Shown in pieces: positions 46,267-54,490 of a stretch of DNA of 64,000 nucleotides. Both the position numbers and the translations under genes were made by a program. The notes beneath the pieces are model-generated. The model did not search any database, was not told the DNA's origin, and was given only the letters and a program-made list of their open reading frames with translations. Every line of letters begins with the position of its first letter. Position 1 is the first letter of the stretch. Origin of the DNA: Planctomycetota bacterium (GTDB lineage Bacteria; Planctomycetota; GCA-002687715; DRQF01); NCBI GenBank assembly GCA_020639295.1, contig JACKGY010000005.1, positions 186,001-250,000 of the forward strand, read 5' to 3'.

Positions 46267-48870
46267 GTGAAGAGAGCGGATTTCGGGGCGATCGTCGTCC
46301 TGCTGTTGCTGCCGGCCGTCCTCGCCCTGCCCTTCCTCGTCGGCCCCCTGGCCCTGTTCTCCTTCCACAGCGCGGCGCTCGAACCCTGGTCGACCGTCGC
46401 GCCGGATCTGGCCGCCAGCGAACCCGCCAACCGGAACGTCAGCGACAAGCAGTTCATCCTCTATCCCGATCTGGTCTTCACCGCCGAGCAGCTGCGCGAG
46501 GGCTGGGCGCCGCTGTGGAACCCGCACAACTTCGCCGGTCTGCCTCACCAGGCCAATCCGATGACCGCGACGGGCTACCCCTTCACCGCCCTCGCCACCT
46601 TCATGGACCCGATGCGCGCGGTCGCGGTGATCAGCTTCGCCCACCTCGCCCTGGCCGGCCTCTTCGCCTTCCTCTACCTGCGCAGCATCAAGCTGCGGCC
46701 GGGGGCGGCCCTCGCCGGAGGGCTGTGCTGGACCTTCTCGGGCTGGATGTCGGTCCACTTCCAGAACTACTGCCTGATCACGACGATGGTCTGGCTGCCG
46801 CTGGCGCTGTTCGCGATCGAGCGCGTCCTGCGCCGCCGGCCGCGCTGGGCCCTGATGATCCTGGCCCTCGCCATCGGCCTGATGATGCTCGCCGGCTTCC
46901 CGCAGACCGCGGTGATCAACTGCTGGTTCATCCTCGCCTACACGCTGGTCGGCCTGATCCGTCTGGCCATGACCGACGGGGTCGAGGTTGTCCTGCGCCG
47001 TGGCGGCTTCCTGGCCGCCTTCGCCCTGCTCGGTCTCTGCCTCGCCGCGGTGCAGCTCGTGCCGACCGCGGAGTTCATGAGCCGCACCGGCCATCAGCAT
47101 CGGAGCTTCGCCGATCTGAAGGCCGACTCCCTGCGTCCGGTCACCCTCCTGCATCTCCTCGTGCCCGACTTCTTCGGCAACCCGGCCCGGGGCGAGGCGG
47201 CCGGCCAGGAGCTGTTCCGGCTCTGGCTCCTGGCCGACGGGCAGAGCCAGGCGCACATCCCGAACAACTACTCGGAGCGCAGCTTCCATGTCGGCCTTCT
47301 GGCCCTGCTCCTGGCCCTGCTCGCTCCCTTCCTGCGCCGCGATCGAGCGGCCTTGACCCTGACCGGGGCCCTCGTCGTCGCCCTGCTCCTCGCCTGCGGC
47401 AGCCCGCTGATGGCCCTCGCGGCCCGACTACCGGGGCTCGACTTCGGCAGCCCGATGCGCTTCGTCCAGATCGCCGGATTCTGCCTCGCGGCGCTGTTCG
47501 CGATCAGCCTCGACCGACTCATGGGGCTCGGCCGGGAGCAGGCGGCCCGCTGGAAGAGGCCCCTGCTCTTCGTCGCCGGTCCGATCGTCGTCCTCGGCCT
47601 GGTCGTCGTCCTCATGCTCCGCTTCCAGCCCGACTTCTCGGCCCGCCAGCTCACCGACTTCCTGCGCGCGCGCGGCGTCGATCGGATCATCGGCACCGCC
47701 GCCCTGCCCGTCGAACAGCAGTACGAGCTGGCCCGCCGACCGATCCGCGATCTCGCCGAACGGCTCGGCCTCGCGCTGGCCGTGCTCGCGGCCTCCGGTG
47801 GCCTGCTCTACTGGCAGGCGCGGTCGCTGCGCCCGCGGCTCCTCCTCTTCGGTTGCCTGGTCATCGTCCTCGCCGAGCTGGGCTGGCATTTCTGGCAGTT
47901 CAACGAACCGGTCCATCGCCGCGAGATGTGGGCGCCGACGCCGGGCCTCGAATTCCTGATGAAGCACCGGGGGCAGGGCCGGATGCTCCGCTTCGATCCG
48001 GACCCGACCGCGATCCAGCGCTACCTGCCGCCCAACATTCCGCTGGTCTACGACCTGGACGATGCCCAGGGCTATCGGGCGCTGGCGCCGAGGAGCTTCC
48101 TCGACTTCATGCGCACGCTGGAACCCAACTCCTATGACGCCGGCTACCCGGCGCTCGCCGACCCCGCCTCCCTGAGCAGTCCCCAGCTCGACCTCCTGCG
48201 GGCCCGCTACATCGTCAGCCGCCAGGCGATCGAGAATGCGCCCCTGCCGCTGGTCTACCCCGGCCCCGAGGACGCTGGCGCCGGTGACATGTGGATCTAC
48301 GAGAACGCCGACGTCCTGCCGCGCGCCCGACTCGTCCACCAGGTCGAGGTGATGCCGCCTGACGACGCGGCCCGCGAGTTCGCCGGGTTCGCGCCCGGTT
48401 CGCGCGCCTTCGACGACAAGGTCTGGCTCGACGAGCTCTATCTCGGCATGCGCAGCCGCTACCCCGAACCGAAGCGCCCGGAGTCGGTGCAGGTCGTCCT
48501 CGACCGGCCCGGTCGGATCGAACTCGACCTCGACGTGGCCGGAGACGGCCTGCTCGTCCTCTCCGAGCAGTTCGCGCCCGGCTGGGAAGCCGTCGTGCGC
48601 AAGGCGGGCACCGGCCGCAGCGAGCTGCGCCGCATCCTGCGCGCCGACCTCTGCTTCATGGCTGTGCCGGTCCAGGCCGACGACGAGGCCATCGAATTCC
48701 GCTACCGGCCGCGCTCGTTGCGCTGGGGCGGACTCCTTTCGGGCCTGGCGCTCATCATGCTCCTGCTCGTCCCCCTGATGCGACCGCTGGAGACGCCGAC
48801 CGTGCTCCTGCGGCGTCTCGAGGCCGACGGCAGCGAGACCACCTCGCGGGCGCCGCACGAGGAGGTCTGA
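46267..48870 (+). CDS. YfhO-like multi-pass membrane protein (GT-C-fold glycosyltransferase candidate)
   Basis: This 867-residue protein has about 12 membrane segments and a C-terminal extracytoplasmic beta-domain of roughly 250 residues. Typical YfhO blocks are QFILYPDLVFTAEQLREGWAPLWNPHNFAG, PLLAEFM-type PTAEFMS, LLVPDFFG and DRPGRIELDLDVAGDGLLVLSEQFAPGWEA. YfhO-family proteins are linked to glycosylation of cell-wall polymers with lipid-phosphate-sugar donors. It starts at a GTG (46267), 20 nt past the methyltransferase stop, with GAGGA upstream. Its TGA overlaps the ATG of the next glycosyltransferase (TGATG), which could make the lipid-linked sugar donor. Confidence 0.87.
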   Translation: MKRADFGAIVVLLLLPAVLALPFLVGPLALFSFHSAALEPWSTVAPDLAASEPANRNVSDKQFILYPDLVFTAEQLREGWAPLWNPHNFAGLPHQANPMTATGYPFTALATFMDPMRAVAVISFAHLALAGLFAFLYLRSIKLRPGAALAGGLCWTFSGWMSVHFQNYCLITTMVWLPLALFAIERVLRRRPRWALMILALAIGLMMLAGFPQTAVINCWFILAYTLVGLIRLAMTDGVEVVLRRGGFLAAFALLGLCLAAVQLVPTAEFMSRTGHQHRSFADLKADSLRPVTLLHLLVPDFFGNPARGEAAGQELFRLWLLADGQSQAHIPNNYSERSFHVGLLALLLALLAPFLRRDRAALTLTGALVVALLLACGSPLMALAARLPGLDFGSPMRFVQIAGFCLAALFAISLDRLMGLGREQAARWKRPLLFVAGPIVVLGLVVVLMLRFQPDFSARQLTDFLRARGVDRIIGTAALPVEQQYELARRPIRDLAERLGLALAVLAASGGLLYWQARSLRPRLLLFGCLVIVLAELGWHFWQFNEPVHRREMWAPTPGLEFLMKHRGQGRMLRFDPDPTAIQRYLPPNIPLVYDLDDAQGYRALAPRSFLDFMRTLEPNSYDAGYPALADPASLSSPQLDLLRARYIVSRQAIENAPLPLVYPGPEDAGAGDMWIYENADVLPRARLVHQVEVMPPDDAAREFAGFAPGSRAFDDKVWLDELYLGMRSRYPEPKRPESVQVVLDRPGRIELDLDVAGDGLLVLSEQFAPGWEAVVRKAGTGRSELRRILRADLCFMAVPVQADDEAIEFRYRPRSLRWGGLLSGLALIMLLLVPLMRPLETPTVLLRRLEADGSETTSRAPHEEV

Positions 48871-49592
48871 TGTATCGCGGTCTCAAGGTCTCGATCATCG
48901 TCCCGGCCTACAACGAGGAGGAGACGATCGCCGAGGTGGTGCGCGACTTCATCACCGAGCCGCGGGTCGACGAGGTCGTGGTGGTGGACAACAACTGTCG
49001 GGACCGGACCGCCGAACTCGCGGCCGCGGCCGGGGCCCGGGTCGTGACCGAATCCGAAGCGGGCTATGGCTTCGCCCTGCGCGCGGGTCTGGCCGCGGCC
49101 GACGGCGATCTACTCGTCCTCACCGAGGCCGACGGTTCCTTCCGCGCCCACGACCTCGAGAAGCTCCTGGTCTACACCGACGCCGCGGCCATGGTCCTGG
49201 GCACGCGGACGACCCGGCAGATGGTGGAACAGGGCGCGAACATGGGCTTCATCCTGCGCTGGGGCAACGTCACCGCGGCCAAGATCCTCGAGCTCCTCTG
49301 GTACGTGCCGCACGAGCCACGGCTGACCGACGTGGGCTGCACCTTCCGGGCGATCCACCGCGAAGCCTACGAGCGGATCCGACCCGGTCTGAGCGAACGG
49401 GGGCCGGGCTTCTCGCCGGAGATGATCTGCGAGGCCTTCCGCCACGGGCTTCGGGTCATCGAGGTCCCGGTCTCCTACCACGCCCGACGCGGCGGCCGGA
49501 GCAGCCACAGCGCCGGCATCCGCGCGGTCGGCCGCACCGCCCTCAAGATGTTCGCCTGCATCTTCCGAAAGCGCCTGTCGCCAAGACCTTAG
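48870..49592 (+). CDS. Family 2 glycosyltransferase (polyprenyl-phosphate sugar synthase-like)
   Basis: This 240-residue GT-A enzyme starts VSIIVPAYNEEETIAEVVRDF, then VVVDNNCRDRTAEL, and the metal motif region LTEADGSF. GFILRWGNVTAAKIL and LTDVGCTFRAIHREAYERI follow, as in dolichol/polyprenyl-phosphate mannose or glucose synthases without a membrane tail. It would load a sugar from a nucleotide donor onto a lipid phosphate in the cytoplasm. The 1-nt stop/start overlap with the YfhO-like gene suggests that YfhO-like protein uses this lipid-sugar on the outside. Confidence 0.9.
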   Translation: MYRGLKVSIIVPAYNEEETIAEVVRDFITEPRVDEVVVVDNNCRDRTAELAAAAGARVVTESEAGYGFALRAGLAAADGDLLVLTEADGSFRAHDLEKLLVYTDAAAMVLGTRTTRQMVEQGANMGFILRWGNVTAAKILELLWYVPHEPRLTDVGCTFRAIHREAYERIRPGLSERGPGFSPEMICEAFRHGLRVIEVPVSYHARRGGRSSHSAGIRAVGRTALKMFACIFRKRLSPRP

Positions 49593-49735
49593 CGTCGCCG
49601 GCACCGCTTCGCGTCATGACCATTCCGGGGCCGACATGAACAGCCAGGCCACCCGGGTGGAAAAGCTCTTGGCTGGACCGCGGGCCGGGACGTAACCTCA
49701 GCGCTCGAACGATTCTGTCGCAAACCGGATCCAAC

Positions 49736-51151
49736 ATGACCAGGATTGCTGCCCTCATCGTCCTCGCGCTCGGTCTCCTGTTCGGAGCCGCGGCGGGACA
49801 GGTGGTCAAGAACGGCTATCGCGTCGATCCCTACTGGTCCGCCCTGCCGGCCAACCCGACCGCGATCACCTTCGACCCCACGACCGGCGTCTGCTACTGC
49901 CTGACCATGTCCGGTCGCCTCATGGCCGGCATCGACGGCAACGGCGACAACGTGATCGACCAGGCCTACATGGTCTACAACGGCGACGCCGACCCGAACC
50001 ACGTCTTCCCCTTCACCGGACTCACCTGGCACAACGGTTCGCTGTTCATGTCCAGCCGCAGCAAGGTCTCGCGGCTCGACGACACGAACGGCGACCTGTT
50101 CATCGACAACGTCGTCGATCTCGTCGTCGGCCTGCCGACCTCGAACCACCAGAACAACGCGATCGTCTTCGACCCCAACGGCGATCTGCTGTTCTCCCTG
50201 GGTTCGCTCACCGACTACGGCCCGGAGCCCTACGCGATCAACGCCACGATCCTGAAGGTGCCGCCGACCGGCGGCACGCCCACGATCTGGGCGACCGGCG
50301 TCCGCAATGCCTACGGCCTGGCCTGGAAGGCTCCCTTCGGCCTGGTCGCCGTCGACAACGGCCCCAACCTGATCGCCTCCAACCCGGACCCGCCGGACGA
50401 GCTCCTGGTCATCGAACAGGGCAAGGACTACGGCTACCCACTTCACTACGGCGACCCGCCGCCCGGCAGCGGCACCGAGAAGCCGGTGCTGAACTTCGGC
50501 CCGCATTCCGGTCCCTGCGCGATCGACTTCAATCCGGGCAGCTTCTCCGGCTGGCCGACCGACCTCTACGTCCCCTTCCTCGCCAGCCCGGTGGGCATCG
50601 TCGCCCGCTGCTCGATGCACAAGCTCCCCGGCAGCGGCGAAGTCGGCTGCTTCATGGAGCCCTTCGCCTGGGGCTTCGGCAACCCGATCGACGCCAAGTT
50701 CGCTCCGGACGGCGCGCTGATCATCGCCGACCACACCACCTTCAACCTCTACCGGATCACCGCCAAGGACCCGTCCCTCATCAAGGTGACCGGGACGCCG
50801 GCCCTCGGCAACGCGCTCAGCGTCGAGATCGAGCATCCCAACGCCGCGAACGACTTCTACGGCTTCTTCCTGTCCACCTCGGACGCGCCGGTCCATCCGC
50901 TCGGCAACGGCAAGAATCTCAACCTGAACGTCAACACCCTGCTCTTCGGCTACTGCATGACGCCGGGCAACGAGATCAACTACTTCCCCTTCCCCGGCGT
51001 CCTGGACGCCAACGGCCGGGCCACGGGGACCATCTACCTGCCGCAGTACCCGCCGTTGAAGGGCCAGAAGGTCCACATGGCCTGGGTCAGCTGGAACGCG
51101 GCCGGGCAGATCAACGCCGAATCGGCGCCCCTGACCTTCGTCGTCCTCTGA
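49736..51151 (+). CDS. Secreted PQQ glucose/sorbosone dehydrogenase-like beta-propeller
   Basis: This 471-residue precursor starts MTRIAALIVLALGLLFGAAA (signal peptide to about AGQ). The propeller carries the soluble glucose dehydrogenase signature: SNHQNNAIVFDPNGDLLFSLGS, TGVRNAYGLAWKAP, EQGKDYGYP, and GNPIDAKFAPDGALIIADH. The C-terminal roughly 120 residues form an added beta-domain (PNAANDFYGFFLSTSDAP, GRATGTIYLPQYPPLKG). The family oxidises sugars with PQQ, but many members lack activity; the PQQ-binding His/Arg set was not checked residue by residue. It is flanked upstream by a 143-nt gap and downstream by a strong terminator, so it is its own unit. Confidence 0.84.
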   Translation: MTRIAALIVLALGLLFGAAAGQVVKNGYRVDPYWSALPANPTAITFDPTTGVCYCLTMSGRLMAGIDGNGDNVIDQAYMVYNGDADPNHVFPFTGLTWHNGSLFMSSRSKVSRLDDTNGDLFIDNVVDLVVGLPTSNHQNNAIVFDPNGDLLFSLGSLTDYGPEPYAINATILKVPPTGGTPTIWATGVRNAYGLAWKAPFGLVAVDNGPNLIASNPDPPDELLVIEQGKDYGYPLHYGDPPPGSGTEKPVLNFGPHSGPCAIDFNPGSFSGWPTDLYVPFLASPVGIVARCSMHKLPGSGEVGCFMEPFAWGFGNPIDAKFAPDGALIIADHTTFNLYRITAKDPSLIKVTGTPALGNALSVEIEHPNAANDFYGFFLSTSDAPVHPLGNGKNLNLNVNTLLFGYCMTPGNEINYFPFPGVLDANGRATGTIYLPQYPPLKGQKVHMAWVSWNAAGQINAESAPLTFVVL

Positions 51152-51623
51152 CGCGCTCAGGCCTTCGAAAGCGAACGGGCTCGAATCACCGAGGTGTTTC
51201 GAGCCCGTCCATTTTCTTGCCGTCGCGACGGCGCGGTTCTCCGGTCAGCCTCCTCAGGTGTCCCTTGGTTCGCGAGAACCCAGACGCTTGTCGTGGAGTT
51301 CAGCGTCTCTTCCCAGCAAGGCTGCCAGATGGAAACGAATCACGAAGCGACAGGCGTTGCCTTCCGGGCCTTGGCCCTTCCAGCCGGCTCCCCGCGACCA
51401 CCCGAGGTGGCCTCGAAGACCACGCTTCCCGCGCCTTGCGGCGCGCGTCACCGTTGCCGGTGAACGCTCCTCGATTCATCCCCTTCCTTCTTCACCCGGC
51501 TTCTCGGAACTTCCGTGGAACACATGAGCGCGCTTTCGAGAAAATCGGCGAAGCAGGTCCGGGGGCTCGGCTTCGCGCTCGAATTGCATATTCTTGCCGG
51601 ATGGCTGCATCCGGAGGACCTGC
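51152..51623. other. Intergenic region before the nucleotidyltransferase gene
   Basis: This is 472 nt. After the terminator at 51175-51219, the rest should hold the promoter of the nucleotidyltransferase operon. Short frames here lack protein-like patterns. GGAGG stands just before the ATG at 51624; no promoter was assigned. Confidence 0.45.
51175..51219 (+). terminator. Rho-independent terminator of the dehydrogenase-like gene
   Basis: A perfect 11-bp stem ACGGGCTCGAA with TTCGAGCCCGT and a 12-nt loop, followed by CCATTTTCTTG. It lies 23 nt after the stop codon. Confidence 0.88.
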
Positions 51624-52559
51624 ATGACTGCTGAGCTGGTGGGAGTGATCCTGGCCGCGGGCAAGGGCTCGCGACTCGACCCCTTCAACGCCCATTACCC
51701 GAAGCCCCTCCTGCCCATCGGCAACAAGCCGATCATCGAGCACCACCTCGAGCTCTTCCGGGCCCTGGGCATCCGCCGGGCCAAGATCGTCATCGGGCAC
51801 CTCGGCGACCGCATCGTCAGCCATTTCGGGAACGGCGACCGCTTCGGCATCGAGATCGACTACGTCGAGCAGGAGCAGACCCTGGGCATCGCCCACGCGG
51901 TCGGCAGGCTGGCCAACGAGGTCTTCGGTCCCTTCCTCCTGGTCCTCGGCGACATCTACTACGCTCCGCGTCACTTCCAGACCCTGATCGAGAACTACGA
52001 GCTTCAGGGCGGCGGCGCCGTGCTCGCGGTCATGCGGGAACCGGATCCGGCCCAGATCCGGCGCAACTTCTCGGTCGAGCTGGATGGCCGCGGTCGCGTG
52101 CGCCGGGTGATCGAGAAACCACGGCGTCCGGCCAACGACCTCAAGGGCTGCGGCGTCTATCTCTTCGGCGAGGAGATCTTCGACGCGGTCGCCAAGACCC
52201 CGCGCACGGCGATGCGCGACGAATACGAGATCACCACCACCATCCAGCTCCTCTGCGACGACGGCGTGCCGGTCTCGGTCGCCGAGGTGGTCGCCTGGGA
52301 CTACAACATCACCTTCGCCCGCGACCTGCTCGGGGCCAACCTGAAGTACCTCGCCAGCCGCGACCTGGAGCGGCTGGTGCACCCCGACGCGCAGGTCCAC
52401 CCCGACGCCCGGCTCGGCTCGGTGGTGATCGGCCCCGGCGTCCAGATCAAGGCGGCGGCCGAGATCGACCGGGCCGTGCTCCTGCCCGGCGCCCAGATCG
52501 AACGCAACGCTCGGCTGAGCGACCTCATCGTCTCGGCCGAGGAGTGGTTCCAGTGCTGA
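51624..52559 (+). CDS. Sugar-1-phosphate nucleotidyltransferase with left-handed beta-helix tail
   Basis: This 311-residue protein starts LVGVILAAGKGSRLDPFN, then PKPLLPIGNKPIIEHHLEL, the pyrophosphorylase signature and the Lys for phosphate binding. FLLVLGDIYYA holds the metal Asp. The C-terminal roughly 60 residues are hexapeptide-like (HPDAQVHPDARLGSVVIGPG), as in GlmU/RmlA-long or mannose-1-phosphate guanylyltransferases. It makes an NDP-sugar for the glycosyltransferases of the locus; the base and sugar are not decidable. GGAGG lies 8 nt before the ATG. Its stop is overlapped by the start of the next gene. Confidence 0.9.
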   Translation: MTAELVGVILAAGKGSRLDPFNAHYPKPLLPIGNKPIIEHHLELFRALGIRRAKIVIGHLGDRIVSHFGNGDRFGIEIDYVEQEQTLGIAHAVGRLANEVFGPFLLVLGDIYYAPRHFQTLIENYELQGGGAVLAVMREPDPAQIRRNFSVELDGRGRVRRVIEKPRRPANDLKGCGVYLFGEEIFDAVAKTPRTAMRDEYEITTTIQLLCDDGVPVSVAEVVAWDYNITFARDLLGANLKYLASRDLERLVHPDAQVHPDARLGSVVIGPGVQIKAAAEIDRAVLLPGAQIERNARLSDLIVSAEEWFQC

Positions 52560-54490
52560 GAGGGCGGAGCCTGGGTCGATTCCTCGTCCTCGCCCTGATC
52601 GGACTGGTCTTCTACGCGCCGGCGATCGACAACTTCTGGATCAAGGACGACCTCGCCATCGGCAATCTGATGGATGGCGACGCGATGTCCTGGTCGGCCT
52701 GGATGCATGAGCTCCTGCCCTTCGGCATGACGGGAGAGCACTACTGGCGCCCGATCCCCTTGCTCCCGGGCTTCCTCGAGCATGCGCTCTGGGGCCTCGA
52801 CGTCCGCGGCTACCACCTGACCAACATCCTGCTGCAGGTCCTGTGCGCCTACCTCTGCCAATGCCTGGTCGACCGGATCGGCGGCGAGCGCAACGGTCGC
52901 GCCGGCTTCCTCGCCGCGCTGTTGGTCCTCCTGGCGCCGACCGCCGGTGAGAGCGTGGTCTGGATCATGCAACGCATGGTCCTGATCGCCAGCGCGCTCG
53001 AGCTGGCGGCGCTGCTCTTCTGGCTCCGGGGCGTCGAACGAGATCGGCCCCTCGCCCGGGTCGCCGCCCTCTTCTGCTTCGTCCTGGCGCTCCTGTCCAA
53101 GGAGGTCGCCCTGACCATCCCGGGCCTGTTCTTCCTGCTCGACCTGATGCGCGGGCTCCCGGCCGGGACCTGGCGGCAGCGCCTGCGTCGCGCCCTGCTC
53201 TGGGCCTTGCCTTCCGCGGTCCTCATCCTGCTCTACTTCCTCGCCCGCTGGCTGTTCTGGGGTCGTGTCGTCAACACCTACGCCGGGCTCGACGTCCTCG
53301 ACTACGCCCGCCACAACCGGGTCTTCGAGCTGCTCGGCGCCACCTTCAGGAACGGCTTCCTGCCCGCCAATCCCGGCCTCCTCGGCGCCGGCCCGGCCGC
53401 CTGGCTCCGCCTGGCGATGGCGCTCGCGCTGACCATCGCGGGTTTGCGGCTGATCGTCGTCCTGGCCCGGAACCAGCGCCATCGGACCAGCCTCGTCCTC
53501 GGCCTCGGCATCGCGGTCCTGGGCCTCCTGCCGATCCTGCCGGTGGTCTGGGTCGACGAGCACCTGTTCAACGCCCGTTTCTTCCACCTGCCGGCCATCG
53601 GTCTGGCGGTGCTGGCCGGCATCGGCCTGCGGGAACGGCTGCCCTCCCGGACCTGGAACGTCCTCGGCGCCGCCGCGGCGACCCTGCTCGTCCTGGCCTA
53701 CGCGACCTCGCTCGCGGCCCAGCTCGTCGCCTTCGAACGGGCCTCGGACCAGATCCTCGGCATCCGGGCCGGGCTCATCGACCAGGCCGAGTCACGGCGC
53801 GCGCTCGGCGCCCTGGACCCGCACTTCGTCTGCCTCCAGGTCCCCGATCAGTACCTCGGCGTCCCCACGCTCGAGTACTCCCTCGTCCTGGCGATGAAAC
53901 CACCCCTCACCAGGCCCGAGGTCTCGGTCGTACCCCTCCTGGCGCGCGATCAGCCGCGCCGCGGCTTCTGGCTGGCCGACCTCGACCGCCAGCTCGCGGA
54001 ACGCCAGCTGCCGCGCGACGGCCTGGTCTATCTGGAGTGCCTGAACGATCCGCCCGGCCTGATGCCGATCTTCGCCGAGCGCGGCGCCACGCGGGGCACG
54101 AACCCGCCGCGCCCGATCGCACCCGCGGACCTCGGCTTCCGGGGCAATGCCGGCGCCGAGCCCGAATACCTGTTCGAGTGCGGCGATCCGGCGGCGCGAC
54201 GTTTCCGCCTGGTCTTCCGCACGCCGGACATCGCCTTCGAATTCGGTCCCGAACTCATCCCGGGTCGCAACTGCGAGGAGGTCGCGCCGGGGCGCTACCG
54301 TTACCTCTCGTCCTGGGCCGACCCCGGCCAGCCGGAGCTACCCGATCTCTGGGCCAGGTCGGTCCGGGTCCCCTTGCCGCGCCCGTTGGCGATCACCTGG
54401 CGGGTCGAGAGCCTCGACGCGGAAGGGCGCCTGCTCGGCGTCTCGCTCGATCAGCGTCTCCTGGTCTTCGACGAGCTGGGCGGGATCTGA
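52553..54490 (+). CDS. Multi-pass membrane protein with C-terminal extracytoplasmic domain (GT-C candidate)
   Basis: This 645-residue protein has about 10-11 membrane segments. The start LGRFLVLALIGLVFYAPAIDNFWIKDDLAIGN puts DD in the first external loop, as in GT-C transferases. HYWRPIPLLPGFLEHALWGLDVRGYHLTNILL follows the same style. The last roughly 200 residues are a soluble beta-rich domain. It may transfer a lipid-linked sugar outside the membrane. The GTG at 52553 overlaps the nucleotidyltransferase stop, and GAGGAG is 8 nt upstream of it; a GTG at 52544 would add three residues. It ends in TGA directly next to the convergent flavoprotein stop. Confidence 0.83.
   Translation: MLRGRSLGRFLVLALIGLVFYAPAIDNFWIKDDLAIGNLMDGDAMSWSAWMHELLPFGMTGEHYWRPIPLLPGFLEHALWGLDVRGYHLTNILLQVLCAYLCQCLVDRIGGERNGRAGFLAALLVLLAPTAGESVVWIMQRMVLIASALELAALLFWLRGVERDRPLARVAALFCFVLALLSKEVALTIPGLFFLLDLMRGLPAGTWRQRLRRALLWALPSAVLILLYFLARWLFWGRVVNTYAGLDVLDYARHNRVFELLGATFRNGFLPANPGLLGAGPAAWLRLAMALALTIAGLRLIVVLARNQRHRTSLVLGLGIAVLGLLPILPVVWVDEHLFNARFFHLPAIGLAVLAGIGLRERLPSRTWNVLGAAAATLLVLAYATSLAAQLVAFERASDQILGIRAGLIDQAESRRALGALDPHFVCLQVPDQYLGVPTLEYSLVLAMKPPLTRPEVSVVPLLARDQPRRGFWLADLDRQLAERQLPRDGLVYLECLNDPPGLMPIFAERGATRGTNPPRPIAPADLGFRGNAGAEPEYLFECGDPAARRFRLVFRTPDIAFEFGPELIPGRNCEEVAPGRYRYLSSWADPGQPELPDLWARSVRVPLPRPLAITWRVESLDAEGRLLGVSLDQRLLVFDELGGI

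Noticed and set aside
21486..49715. A 16-base string TCAGCGCTCGAACGAT seen near 21488 and again near 49698
   Set aside because: A single 16-base match in 64 kb of GC-rich DNA is expected by chance, and the two copies have different orientations relative to their neighbouring genes.
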